From Sinohyriopsis cumingii (taxonomy: Eukaryota; Mollusca; Bivalvia; Unionida; Unionidae), in the NCBI GenBank assembly GCA_028554795.2, contig CM068824.1:157836789-157900788 (forward strand): DNA of 64,000 bases, written 5' to 3'. The stretch's first letter is position 1; each line of letters starts with the position of its first letter. This document shows positions 30,372 to 38,776 of the stretch, in pieces. Below the pieces are notes generated by a model. That model saw nothing but the letters and a program-made list of their open reading frames with translations, made no database searches and was not told the origin of the DNA. A program made the translations under genes and the position numbers.

Positions 30372-30887
30372 ATGAATACTTTGAAAGAGACATCGTTCCA
30401 GTTTGGGGATTGTAGAAAAGTTGTATCTTCCTCTAGTGTGACTAATACTGGATGGATAAGACCCAGGCATTGCGACGGAAAATGTCCGGAAGGAAACTGC
30501 GATTGTCCATGTGGTTACCATTGTAATTGCGTAACGGAGTTCGCAGACGAGTGCGATTGTGAGCCTTGCGATGGGTACGATGCTGTACGTTGTGACCTGA
30601 GCGATGCCGTAAAGCATCATGGGAACTTTAGTGTCCCTACCCCTATCATGGAAAGGGATGCTGTGCGTGTCAAACCTGTGGGATGCGAAAGGGATGCCGC
30701 TCGTCCTCTTGGACATTTTACTGGGTTTCGTTTTAAAGGGGAAATGTTCACCTTCACGTCTAGCCCCTTACGGATGTCATCCAGCCTTGAGCAAACTCCT
30801 GTTCATGTCACCCAACCCTCATCGAAACGAACCTGTGAAAGACGAATATTCGTTTCCTGTGCGTTTGTCGGAATACTGCGACTTTGA
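30372..30887 (+). CDS. Cys-rich accessory protein
   Basis: 171 aa. It has a central cluster of cysteines (HCDGKCPEGNCDCPCG, then HCNC and CDCEPCDG) that may bind metal, then two DAVR-type segments. The extra 35-residue Cys cluster is missing from copies 1 and 3. The last 83 nt overlap the BIR2 gene in another frame; the tail read here (EQTPVHVTQPSSK...) is the shadow of BIR2 coding sequence, so the true functional end is uncertain. Unknown family. Confidence 0.5.
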   Translation: MNTLKETSFQFGDCRKVVSSSSVTNTGWIRPRHCDGKCPEGNCDCPCGYHCNCVTEFADECDCEPCDGYDAVRCDLSDAVKHHGNFSVPTPIMERDAVRVKPVGCERDAARPLGHFTGFRFKGEMFTFTSSPLRMSSSLEQTPVHVTQPSSKRTCERRIFVSCAFVGILRL

Positions 30888-31116
30888 AAATCGTCTTCAA
30901 TCGTTCAAAGGAAAATGGCCTAAGTATCTGGGAGGACCGACCCCCGAAGAATTAGCCAGAGCCGGATTGTTCTACTTGGGCGAAGGAGATAAAGTCAAGT
31001 GCTTCAGTTGCGGTGTGTCACTTCACCACTGGGAACCGCAAGATTCGGCCTACGTTGAACATGCTCGATGGTCACCGAATTGTCATTACTTACCCTTAGT
31101 GGGACCGAGACATTGA
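30805..31116 (+). CDS. BIR-domain protein 2 (IAP-like)
   Basis: 103 aa, a nearly pure BIR: starts YCDFENRLQSF-KGKWPKYLGG, then LARAGLFYLGEGDKVKCFSCG, and EHARWSPNCHYL. The zinc ligands CXXC, H and C are complete. No RING. The ATG at 30,805 gives a compact protein; the frame is open upstream to 30,619, so a longer form cannot be excluded. Two different BIR proteins in one element suggest control of host cell death or innate signalling, which is inference. Confidence 0.8.
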   Translation: MSPNPHRNEPVKDEYSFPVRLSEYCDFENRLQSFKGKWPKYLGGPTPEELARAGLFYLGEGDKVKCFSCGVSLHHWEPQDSAYVEHARWSPNCHYLPLVGPRH

Positions 31117-31127
31117 AGTAACTTACC

Positions 31128-31391
31128 ATGTCGTTGACGAAGAAGAAACCAGATTGGTTAGGAGTCAAATATTGGACATCACCGAGACCAGTATTTAAAC
31201 TTCATTTCAAAAACGATATTGAATCATTACCTAAAGAACTGCAAGAGAAGATTTACAAAGAAGTTTGGCAGGGGTTTGCCAGAGTGAAATATCAATGGGT
31301 CACTGTAGAACTTTTGTGTCGAGAAATTCATAAGAGGAAAGTGAAAAAAGTCAACCAGTGTGTTAGATTTCTTTGGGTCAGTGTTCAGTGA
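31128..31391 (+). CDS. F-box-like accessory protein A, truncated
   Basis: 87 aa, with SLPKELQEKIYKEVW at about 33-47. Relative to copy 1 about 45-50 bp are deleted near 31,382, and a stop follows at once, removing the C-terminal third. Confidence 0.55.
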   Translation: MSLTKKKPDWLGVKYWTSPRPVFKLHFKNDIESLPKELQEKIYKEVWQGFARVKYQWVTVELLCREIHKRKVKKVNQCVRFLWVSVQ

Positions 31392-31478
31392 CATTCTTGG
31401 ACGTTACCCTGAATGGCAGTGGTCAGAAATTACTCACTATGTGGATTACTTTTGTGAATTGTACGGACTGACCTATTC

Positions 31479-31751
31479 ATGAATACTTTACAAGAGAACA
31501 TTCGTGCTTTGCCTGTGGAATTGAGAGAAAGGATTTACCGAGAACTGGTCAAAATACAAGTGGAACGCAAACTCGAAGTGATTGAACTGTTTTTAAATTA
31601 TGCTCTGTTCCAAAGTACAAGAAGACTGATTATGAGTGGATATTACATTAGGCACAAAGTTAAACGAGGCTATTGGCCACCACCCAACGATTCCAAAAAC
31701 AGTGTATATACTTATGGATACTTTACAAGAGAACATTTTGGGCTTGCCTGA
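31479..31751 (+). CDS. F-box-like accessory protein B, short
   Basis: 90 aa, beginning MNTLQENIRALPVELRER. It has the same F-box-like start as A and C but a different second half (LNYALFQSTRRLIMSGYYI). The final 38 nt run over the start of protein C in another frame. It looks like a partial tandem duplicate of C; absent from copy 1. Confidence 0.5.
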   Translation: MNTLQENIRALPVELRERIYRELVKIQVERKLEVIELFLNYALFQSTRRLIMSGYYIRHKVKRGYWPPPNDSKNSVYTYGYFTREHFGLA

Positions 31752-32238
31752 GGAGTTGAGAGAAAGGATTTACCGAGAGCTGGTGAAAATACAAGTCAAA
31801 CGTAAAGAACAATTACATGCGTTACGTCACCAGATCTTTAACCACTGGTACCTGAATGGTATAAGAGGACTGATTCGTCAGAAATGTTTTCAGTGGTCAG
31901 ACCTTGTCGAACACTTTCAGTTTATGGATAAGGATGGACCAGACGTTCGTAATTTTGGTTACTTCGAGATTCACTTACTGCAACGTATTGAGGAAGACGA
32001 GTTAAAGGATTACCAACATTTGTTACATGGAATCATCTTAGAAAAAGACGAAACATCTAGACAAACTCTGACGTTTCAATTACAGTATGTAACATTTAAA
32101 TTCCCTACTGGAGAACGAACGTGTTTGGTTAGAAATTACCTTTATTGCTTCCGATACAAAGACACTATAAAATCAAGTTGCCATGTCACGGATTATGTCA
32201 CATATCATTCAACAGATTCCGTGGAAGGAACTCAATGA
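31714..32238 (+). CDS. F-box-like accessory protein C
   Basis: 174 aa. LGLPEELRERIYRELV at about 9-24 is the F-box-like motif; the remainder includes WYLNGIRGLIRQKCFQWSDLVEHF and a C-terminal aromatic region. The ATG at 31,714 matches the start in copy 1 (4987). It overlaps the next gene (ATG 32,183) by 56 nt. Possible SCF adaptor; confirmation needs a structure-based comparison. Confidence 0.6.
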   Translation: MDTLQENILGLPEELRERIYRELVKIQVKRKEQLHALRHQIFNHWYLNGIRGLIRQKCFQWSDLVEHFQFMDKDGPDVRNFGYFEIHLLQRIEEDELKDYQHLLHGIILEKDETSRQTLTFQLQYVTFKFPTGERTCLVRNYLYCFRYKDTIKSSCHVTDYVTYHSTDSVEGTQ

Positions 32239-32407
32239 CCGTATTCAAACCGTGGATCATTACCATCGATTATTACAAGAATTTTATCCATTCAATTTGG
32301 GGCGACAAGTGGTGTGTGTCTTAGTGACTTGTTTTCTGGGATTTCGTTTACCAGCCGATTCTTTGTGGACTCTTTACGATCAGTACTTACCACCTCAATG
32401 GCCTTAA
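32183..32407 (+). CDS. 74-aa accessory protein with hydrophobic centre
   Basis: Starts MSRIMSHIIQQIPWKEL, has a hydrophobic stretch VVCVLVTCFLGF around residues 43-54 and ends QYLPPQWP. It overlaps protein C at its start and the 107-aa gene at its end: the latter's ATG (32,398) lies 7 nt before this gene's TAA. Possibly membrane-associated. Frameshifted in copy 1, deleted in copy 3. Confidence 0.55.
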   Translation: MSRIMSHIIQQIPWKELNDRIQTVDHYHRLLQEFYPFNLGRQVVCVLVTCFLGFRLPADSLWTLYDQYLPPQWP

Positions 32408-32721
32408 ATGTTCACGAAAAACTCCTTTTGCTCAAAGCCTTGCGTTTTCATCTGGATACTTCTCGACCTCAACAGGAAAAAAAGATTCGTCAACTTTTAG
32501 CTACCCAAGACGTGAATGACGATGTGTGTGTAGCTTGTGACTTACATCCCCATTGGACAGATGTCCGTGTCTGGAAAGAATGGGGTTTTGAGGCTTGGAC
32601 CCAAGAAGTGGCCCAGTATGCACGAGAGTTGTTCAAGGAAAAAAGTTACTTTTCAACCCGTGTTAGTGACGGTGCCAGAAGAACCCGTCACCCAGGACAG
32701 GACTGTCGTGGACAGACCTGA
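32398..32721 (+). CDS. 107-aa accessory protein with CVAC motif
   Basis: MALNVHEKLLLLKALRFHL start, predicted helices, CVACDLHPHW near the middle. The C-terminal third (RARRTRHPGQD-like) is in a frame overlapping the membrane protein that follows, and this overlapped tail is less constrained than the front. Same layout in copy 1. Unknown family. Confidence 0.55.
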   Translation: MALNVHEKLLLLKALRFHLDTSRPQQEKKIRQLLATQDVNDDVCVACDLHPHWTDVRVWKEWGFEAWTQEVAQYARELFKEKSYFSTRVSDGARRTRHPGQDCRGQT

Positions 32722-32905
32722 AAGACCCTTTCGGGAGGACACTTGTGTGACCTTACCCCCTACTATAGAACTGGTTAGAACATTACCCAAAACATGTTGT
32801 ACAGACACTTGTGTTTATTCCACGTTCATAGTTATTATGTGCCTTTTATCCTTGTACTTAAGCCTTTGGCTTTTATGTATTTTTGTCTTTCGTATTCATG
32901 TTTGA
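32618..32905 (+). CDS. Tail-anchored membrane protein
   Basis: 95 aa from this ATG. Pro/Thr/Glu-rich front (TVPEEPVTQDRTVVDRPERP), cysteine cluster TCCTDTC, then a C-terminal span of about 25 hydrophobic residues with a short basic end. Upstream in-frame ATG at 32,561 is possible. Conserved across all three copies, although copy 3 keeps only this C-terminal part. Confidence 0.6.
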   Translation: MHESCSRKKVTFQPVLVTVPEEPVTQDRTVVDRPERPFREDTCVTLPPTIELVRTLPKTCCTDTCVYSTFIVIMCLLSLYLSLWLLCIFVFRIHV

Positions 32906-32936
32906 AAAAAAAAAATTCAATAAACGTGTTCTGAAA

Positions 32937-32949
32937 AAAGTATATAAAC
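32937..32949 (+). promoter_or_regulatory. TATA box of the ATPase gene
   Basis: AAGTATATAAACTC about 50 nt before the ATPase ATG, identical in copy 3 (57,454 region). Confidence 0.6.
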
Positions 32950-32995
32950 TCTTGTCTTGTCTGTTTTTCGTGTCACAAGTGACATTTCTCACACC

Positions 32996-33895
32996 ATGGC
33001 TACCTCTGCTGTCTCTGCTCCCTCTTCCTCTACTGTCAAAGTCATCGACGAACACTTAGATCGTGCCAGTTGGGAGGCTTTGTATCTTCGCCATCCCTTT
33101 AACATGCTCATTGCTGGACCTAGCGGTTCTGGCAAAACCGAATTCGTCAAACGTTTGATCGAACATAAATATCATTTGATCGATCGACCCCCTCAACGGA
33201 TCGTGTGGTGTTACAAAGAGTGGCAATCGGCGTACAGCCTCTTGCGAGAAAGTCAAGGCGATTCCATCGTGTTTGTGGAAGGCATTCCTAAAGAAGACGA
33301 CGGCATCGTCTCTGACTCCCGTCAAACCCATTTGGTCATTTTCGACGACATGTTAGGAGAAGACGAAGAAGAAATTAAATTGTGGTTCACGCGCAAAGGG
33401 CATCACCGTAATGCCAGTGTCGTTTACATCACCCAAAATTTGTTTCAACAAAGTAAAGCCCATCGCACCATCAGTCTCAATGCGCATTACGTGGTCTTGT
33501 TTAAAAGCCCTCGAGATAAATCGCAAGTGCAAGTCTTAGCCAAACAGTTAGGAACGCCTTGGCTGACTCAGGCGTACGACGATGCCACTCAAACGCCACA
33601 CGCCTATTTACTCGTCGATTTGAAACCTACCACCCCCGAGGATTTCTATTTCGTACCCACTTGTTTCACCACTGGTGCCAAGACGGAGGGCCTGTCCTGT
33701 ACACGTCTCCGTCCTCGACTTCATTTCACTCCCCATCAAAAAATCTATAAAAACTTCAGACCCTTTTTCGTCTGTCTCACACAGTGTGAACATGACGTCC
33801 CTTCAGTCGCATCTTCCCGTCAAATTGATTCGTGCCTTGTATGGCATCAGTCGAGAAAAAAATCCACAAACACGAGCTCGTGTCTTAGAAGCTAG
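32996..33895 (+). pseudogene. ATP: FtsK/HerA-type packaging ATPase, 3' frameshift
   Basis: Walker A GPSGSGKT, Walker B LVIFDDML and the YITQNLF sensor are intact and in frame. One base is missing near 33,645 (GATTTCTATTTCG against GATTTGCGATTTCG), so the last 20 or so residues of the normal protein are replaced by an unrelated tail that runs on to 33,895. The core ATPase domain may still fold. See the intact gene in copy 3. Confidence 0.88.
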
Positions 33896-34745
33896 TCTCA
33901 AAGAAGTCTTACGATGGTTCACGGTGACGGCACGTCAATTACTCCAAGGAATCATTCAGATTCCTCATCAAACCAAACGCTTTTTCGATCGAAACAAAGT
34001 CGCTTTGGTCCAACTGGCCGATCCCCGCATCGACACTCAAACCAAAAAACAAATCATTTTGAAACCTGGAGGGAGCGGTACTCTAGGAGGGGTCATCATT
34101 CGCTCACTCTTAAGATGGGATCCTATTGCCCCCAAAGTTATACCCAAGAAAAAATTCCAACGAAGCCCCAAGAAGAAAAAGAAAAAGACCAAGTCCCCAA
34201 AGAGAAGAACTTCTCCAGTGGCGGGACCCTCCTCTTATCAGACACCACCCCGGAAAAAGAAAAGAAGCCCCCAGAAAAAGAAACAGAGAAAAAGTCCCCA
34301 GAAAAAGAAAAGTCCACAAAAGAAAACTAGTCGCAAGAGAGGCACTTCGGCCAGGATGCAACCTTACACTCGCAAACCACGACCTGCCACGTCGGCGACT
34401 GTGTCTCCCGCATCCTCACGTTTATCCACTTCTCCGTTGATGACACCAGGAACTGAAGAGTACTTGGAGACGTTGATCACACCAAGAACTTCTCCGTTGA
34501 TGACCCCCAAAAGAACTTCCCCAGTGGCAGGACCCTCCAATTTAGTGGCAGTGGTTGCTGCTCACAAAGTACCTTCTCCCAAAATCAAAGTCCATGAAAG
34601 ATCGGGCATGTTACAAAGTTTACTGGATTTGTCTAAGCAAGAACTGGCTCGATTTAGTCCGTTACTTACCCCTGCACGACGTGTCATGCCTGTCATGAAG
34701 TTGATACGCCGTAAAGACAATCAGTGGCGACGCGTTCCAGTATAA
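33792..34745 (+). CDS. Lys/Pro/Ser-rich core-like DNA-binding protein
   Basis: 317 aa, intact. Residues 1-115 form a folded-looking basic domain (LIRALYGISREKN, WFTVTARQLLQG, RFFDRNKVAL). Residues 120-200 are KKKK and SPQKKK repeats like a histone H1 tail. Then Thr/Pro repeats (SPLMTP, three times) and a C-terminal domain ending LIRRKDNQWRRVPV. Probably condenses DNA in the particle, by analogy with adenovirus core proteins. The ATG was set by the conserved MTSLQSHL. It overlaps the frameshifted ATPase tail. TATA (CTATAAAAAC) near 33,745. Confidence 0.75.
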   Translation: MTSLQSHLPVKLIRALYGISREKNPQTRARVLEASLKEVLRWFTVTARQLLQGIIQIPHQTKRFFDRNKVALVQLADPRIDTQTKKQIILKPGGSGTLGGVIIRSLLRWDPIAPKVIPKKKFQRSPKKKKKKTKSPKRRTSPVAGPSSYQTPPRKKKRSPQKKKQRKSPQKKKSPQKKTSRKRGTSARMQPYTRKPRPATSATVSPASSRLSTSPLMTPGTEEYLETLITPRTSPLMTPKRTSPVAGPSNLVAVVAAHKVPSPKIKVHERSGMLQSLLDLSKQELARFSPLLTPARRVMPVMKLIRRKDNQWRRVPV

Positions 34746-34804
34746 AAAGGCCTGTGACCAAGTCGGGGGTATCAGTGTTTTTTGGTGCTCCTGAAGACTC
34801 AAAG

Positions 34805-35191
34805 ATGTCACCCTCCAGAAAACCCCAAGGAAAGAAAAGGAAAGGACTACCACGACGTTTACCCAAACATGGGGACATGTTATCTGTCCTGTCCAAAGCT
34901 TCTCCACCCTGACGAGAAAAACTCATTCAAACAGCCTCCAAAGAGGTCATCGATACCGTGTGCGAATGTTGTTTGAATGTTTTGAAAGGCACGATCCCTT
35001 TGTGAAAACACCAGAAACAATGCTTAAGCAAACATCGTCACGTTCTTCGCCAAATGGTTCGAAAGAAAATTCCCATTCGTCAAAAAAAGAAGATGTTAGT
35101 GCAACGTGGAGGCATTTTGCCCCTCTTGTTAGGCCCCATACTGAAAGGAGTCTTGGGAACCATGTTGGGAGGTCTGGTGGGAGCAAGATAA
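34805..35191 (+). pseudogene. pX-like basic protein, broken
   Basis: Starts like copies 1 and 3 (MSPSRK). One base is lost near 34,907 giving TGA at 34,910-34,912, and TGA also replaces a Ser codon near 35,002. The conserved Leu/Gly-rich C-terminus is readable up to 35,191. Confidence 0.7.
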
Positions 35192-35240
35192 AAAGGCCCT
35201 CGGAAGTCGCAAGATCTCAGAATCGACCCCTGACAACCCC

Positions 35241-35843
35241 ATGGAAGGACGAAAACTAGCTTTAGTGCCTTACAAACGATGGATGGAATACCATCGGTGG
35301 CAAGAACAACGCACCCCGCATTTACCTCCCAATCCCAATTTGAGCGAGATGTCCCAGTTACAACACGAATTACAGTCCTTGATGGATCGCCAAGATTTGT
35401 CCGAAACAGAAAAATCGCAAAAGTACGGTCAACTCTTACAACGACTGCAACTCTTTCACCAGAAAGCTTTAGACGAAACAGCTCTACCCACTTTGAAAGA
35501 TTTTAAGACCTTGATGAAAAGTCCAGCACCATCACCAGTACCAGTACCAGTTCCACCAGTACCCGTGACCAAGACAGAAAAAGGAAAAGAAGAAGAAGGG
35601 TTTCAAACTCCACCAGAAAAAGTACGCAAGTTAACAACACCACCTACCTCCAGAATTGGATGGATTAAAAAGATGATGGCCACCCCTTCTTCATCACAAG
35701 AGAAAAAGAAAGTGAAGACAGAAGTGAAGACAGAAGTGAAACAAGAACCGATATCCCCCGCTCAGACATCCTCCTCCACCTATTGCCGGTCGCACACGCA
35801 AAGCATTGCAATCCAAGAAAATACCCCAAGAGAAAAAGAGTAG
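35241..35843 (+). CDS. MEGRK protein, unknown
   Basis: 200 aa: basic N-terminus with WMEYHRWQEQRTP, a helical region (LQHELQSLMDRQDLSETEKSQ), a Pro/Val linker, then RIGWIKKMM and a KTEVK repeat. In the last 80 nt the frame differs from the one that encodes the EWVxY end shared by all copies (stop at 35,869-35,871 in the next frame), so the C-terminus here may be an artefact of a small indel near 35,770. May be a minor virion protein given its place between core proteins and integrase. Confidence 0.6.
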   Translation: MEGRKLALVPYKRWMEYHRWQEQRTPHLPPNPNLSEMSQLQHELQSLMDRQDLSETEKSQKYGQLLQRLQLFHQKALDETALPTLKDFKTLMKSPAPSPVPVPVPPVPVTKTEKGKEEEGFQTPPEKVRKLTTPPTSRIGWIKKMMATPSSSQEKKKVKTEVKTEVKQEPISPAQTSSSTYCRSHTQSIAIQENTPREKE

Positions 35844-35891
35844 CCTCTTCCAAGAGTGGGTGCCTTATTAAGACACCAATCAACACAAAAA

Positions 35892-37001
35892 ATGGAAAAA
35901 GTCTTAGCCAGCATTTACTACGATCCCTCGCATCCTGCAGGTTACGCAGGAGTTCAAAAATTGTATCGGGCTGCCAAAACGCGACTGAAAAGTCTCCGTT
36001 TACCTCAAGTGCAACGATGGTTACAAGAACAAGCTACCTACACTTTACACAAACCCATTCGACGCAAGTTTGCCAGAAGTCGCACCCGAGTGGAAGGCAT
36101 CGATCATCAATGGCAAGCCGATTTAGCCGATGTCTCTCATTTGGCCAGCTACAATCGTGGCTACAAATATTTGTTCTGTGTCATCGACGTCTTTTCCAAA
36201 TTTGCCTGGGTCGTGCCCTTGACTTCCAAATCGAGCAGCGAGTTAGTGCGAGCCCTGCAACGGGTGTTGAGACAAAGCGGTCGTCACCCTCTTCGATGGC
36301 AAACGGACAAAGGCACCGAATTTCTGAACCAAGCTTTCCAAAAAGAATTAAAGAAACGTGACATTCATTTTTTTACCACCGAGAATCCCGAAACCAAAGC
36401 CAGCATCGTGGAACGTTTTCAACGCACTTTGAAAGAACGCATGTGGAAATATTTTACGCATCACCACACTCTGAAGTACACCGACATCTTACCTCACCTG
36501 GTGCAAGCGTACAACCAATCTTACCATCGAAGCATCGGACGTGCCCCGCAAGACGTGACTCCCGACAACGAAGTGTTGGTGTTTGAGCGTCTGTTTGGTA
36601 CGTCCCCGACGAGGGCTGTCCCCAAGAAAAGTGGAGAGTTGGCCGTAGGAGATTGGGTGCGCATTGGCAAAACCAAACGCACTTTCGACAAAGGTTACTT
36701 ACCTAACTGGACGACCGAATTGTTTCGTGTCACTGGACGAGTGCATGGTCGTCATCCTGCCGTCTATAAATTGGAAGACATGAACGGAGAAGTGCTCAAA
36801 GGAACGTTTTATTTGCCCGAGTTACAACGTGTGACCAAAAAAGAAGACGACGTGTACGACATCGAAAGCATTCTCGAACGCAGAACCCGTAAAGTGGGCA
36901 AACGACGTGTCAAAGAAGTCAAAGTACGTTGGAAAGGATATCCACCCAGTTTTGATTCTTGGATCGACGCTTCGCAAGTCATCGACTATAAAAAAAAGTG
37001 A
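35892..37001 (+). CDS. INT: Retroviral-type integrase with chromodomain, intact
   Basis: 369 aa. The rve core has catalytic D77 (QADLAD), D139 (TDKGTEF) and E174 (ASIVERF), the D,D-35-E arrangement used to join DNA ends into a target. A basic region (GDWVRIGKTKR) follows and then a chromodomain at about 322-364 (YDIESILERR to GYPPSFDSWIDASQVI), which may direct insertion to marked chromatin. No zinc HHCC domain is evident at the N-terminus. The ATG at 35,892 matches copies 1 and 3. This is the only intact integrase in the window. Confidence 0.95.
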   Translation: MEKVLASIYYDPSHPAGYAGVQKLYRAAKTRLKSLRLPQVQRWLQEQATYTLHKPIRRKFARSRTRVEGIDHQWQADLADVSHLASYNRGYKYLFCVIDVFSKFAWVVPLTSKSSSELVRALQRVLRQSGRHPLRWQTDKGTEFLNQAFQKELKKRDIHFFTTENPETKASIVERFQRTLKERMWKYFTHHHTLKYTDILPHLVQAYNQSYHRSIGRAPQDVTPDNEVLVFERLFGTSPTRAVPKKSGELAVGDWVRIGKTKRTFDKGYLPNWTTELFRVTGRVHGRHPAVYKLEDMNGEVLKGTFYLPELQRVTKKEDDVYDIESILERRTRKVGKRRVKEVKVRWKGYPPSFDSWIDASQVIDYKKK

Positions 37002-37006
37002 CCATC

Positions 37007-37420
37007 ATGCCTTTTCACACAGACGCAGCTACGTCGACCACTCCTCCTTCACCTAGTTCTTCTGTGCAAGAGTTACAAAAACAACCCTTGTGGGTGTGGT
37101 GTGGAGAACGTGTGCCTAAAACGCAAATCGTCTTTTTCTGCCAAATCTTCGTAGTGTATTGTGTCATCGGGGCAGCCATCGCCAATTTGAGTTTGCAACA
37201 AGGAGACAAACAATTGTGGACCATTTTATTGAGCAGTTGCATCGGATACCTACTTCCCAATCCCTCCCTGAAATTCTCCTCGAACGGGAACCCCGGGAAC
37301 CTTGTGTCCAGTGCCAGGGCCAGTCACCACTACAGCCACAATCAGAACCCCATTTTGGGCGGAGACACGCCTCTGACGTCCAGTAACCCCTCGGACAGCC
37401 ACAGAACTCTGGAATTATGA
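37007..37420 (+). CDS. Small two-pass membrane protein
   Basis: 137 aa: a Ser/Thr-rich front, then TQIVFFCQIFVVYCVIGAAIANL and LWTILLSSCIGYLL as two hydrophobic spans, and a polar tail rich in Asn/Ser ending RTLEL. The first true ATG is at 37,007, 6 nt after the integrase stop. Its TGA overlaps the ATG of the next gene (ATGA at 37,417-37,420), which hints at coupled translation. Function unknown. Confidence 0.65.
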   Translation: MPFHTDAATSTTPPSPSSSVQELQKQPLWVWCGERVPKTQIVFFCQIFVVYCVIGAAIANLSLQQGDKQLWTILLSSCIGYLLPNPSLKFSSNGNPGNLVSSARASHHYSHNQNPILGGDTPLTSSNPSDSHRTLEL

Positions 37421-38337
37421 GTCACCAAAACCAATTTTACTTAACCTTACCCAGTGACAGTTCCATGGAGGTGTTTCCCCACAACACGTTGTGCTGTTAC
37501 ACGGCCAAATTACCTCAGGCCATCCCCTTAGATCACGAAGCCCATTGGGAAGTGGCTTTAGTAGAAATCATTCACCCGACCCAAGTCCACAATGTCCTTC
37601 CCAATCAAAATTTTTTTGATGTGGAAGTTCATGACGAACAATTGCAACAGTGGATGGATAGCAATGTCAAATATGACAAGAAAACCCGTACACAAAAGTA
37701 CACCACCTATCACTTTGTTATTCCCCCAGGCTATTATTTTGGTGGTCAACATTTGGTCAGCACCATTACCTCCAGGTTTAATGTCGTGTTTCTGAAAGCT
37801 TTGGAGCATGTCAACAAAAGTGTCACCCTGGAGTACCACAAAGCAGATCGTCGCTTCATGATGAAATTTGAACGGAGTAAAATCCTGTCCATTTTATTTT
37901 GTCCTGAATTGTTTGACATGTTGGGCGGGGACATGAACCTGAGAATGACCATGCTCAAGAAAAACGAATTACCCATCGTTTACGACAACGAGTCGTTTAG
38001 CAAGTTATTTCGTGCTCCGGTAGAACTGAACCAAGGACTGAATTTGATGTTCGTGTATTCCGATGTGGTGGAGTACAACGTGGTGGGACACACCTCCGTA
38101 CCGTTACTGCGTGTCATTCCTTTCAAAGTGGATTCTGCCACGAACGCTGACGAAGAAGGTGGAAACACTTACCACATCCACCGCGAATTTGTCCATCCTC
38201 ACTATTTGCCGGTCAGCAAGTCGTATTTGGACACGGTCAACATTGCTATAAAAGGAGATTTGGGACAAAATATTCCATTCACCAAAGGAAACGTCACGGT
38301 GAAACTCCATTTTCGAAAACGGTTCTCTCACGACTAG
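37417..38337 (+). CDS. Penton-like minor capsid protein candidate
   Basis: 306 aa, intact. Beta-rich sequence of the size of a single jelly-roll: FYLTLPSDSS, HWEVALVEIIHPTQ, FVIPPGYYFGGQHLV, VTLEYHK, FDMLGGD, LNLMFVYSDVVEYNVVG, HFRKRFSHD. In Polintons the protein encoded next to the major capsid is thought to be the penton; I assign it on position, size and family resemblance from memory. The central 120 residues differ strongly from copy 3 although both flanks are nearly identical. Confidence 0.7.
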   Translation: MSHQNQFYLTLPSDSSMEVFPHNTLCCYTAKLPQAIPLDHEAHWEVALVEIIHPTQVHNVLPNQNFFDVEVHDEQLQQWMDSNVKYDKKTRTQKYTTYHFVIPPGYYFGGQHLVSTITSRFNVVFLKALEHVNKSVTLEYHKADRRFMMKFERSKILSILFCPELFDMLGGDMNLRMTMLKKNELPIVYDNESFSKLFRAPVELNQGLNLMFVYSDVVEYNVVGHTSVPLLRVIPFKVDSATNADEEGGNTYHIHREFVHPHYLPVSKSYLDTVNIAIKGDLGQNIPFTKGNVTVKLHFRKRFSHD

Positions 38338-38347
38338 TAAGTAAGTC

Positions 38348-38764
38348 ATGTATCCAGTGTACCGAGGGGTTGCTCGACAGCGAGGACACGGTTTAGGAGA
38401 CATGCTGAAATCGGCCTTTCGTTCGGTGGCCCCGGTGTTGAAACCGATGGTGACACGCGGATTGCACGCCTTGAAAGATGCGGCACTGACGCAAGGCAAA
38501 GAATTTCTCCAAAATGTCATCATCGACAAACAAAACCCTAAAGAAGCCTTCATGATGGCTGGCAAAAATGTCTTGCTGCAAACGGGCAAAGATATTTTGG
38601 GCCGACGAGACACACCTATAAATGCCCTGCATGTTACCGAGTCAGGCATTCAGCAAGGACAAGGCAGAAAGAGACGACGAAGAAAACACCCTTTCACCAG
38701 ACTTCAAGATAGAAAGGCCAAGAAAAGAAGAACCGTTCGAGACTTAGACGTTTTCGATTATTGA
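38348..38764 (+). CDS. pVI-like basic protein
   Basis: 138 aa. Conserved start MYPVYRGVARQRGHGLGD, an amphipathic helical stretch (MLKSAFRSVAPVLKPMVTRG), a middle with KEFLQNVI and GKNVLLQTGK, then a RKRRRRKH nuclear-localisation-like cluster and RDLDVFDY end. An N-terminal amphipathic helix with a basic tail resembles adenovirus protein VI, but this is a build-level analogy. A TATA-like CCTATAAATGCC lies in its coding region at 38,614, 160 nt before the capsid start. Confidence 0.6.
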   Translation: MYPVYRGVARQRGHGLGDMLKSAFRSVAPVLKPMVTRGLHALKDAALTQGKEFLQNVIIDKQNPKEAFMMAGKNVLLQTGKDILGRRDTPINALHVTESGIQQGQGRKRRRRKHPFTRLQDRKAKKRRTVRDLDVFDY

Positions 38765-38776
38765 AACACAGAAAAA

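Noticed and set aside
31128..32238. Ankyrin or SOCS-box proteins
   Set aside because: No ankyrin repeat pattern is visible and the short LPxELxxxIY motif fits an F-box start better; kept as a tentative F-box-like call.
35892..37001. Integrase of an endogenous retrovirus
   Set aside because: No gag, reverse transcriptase or LTR accompanies it. It sits in the same order in three elements with PolB, ATPase, protease and capsid genes.
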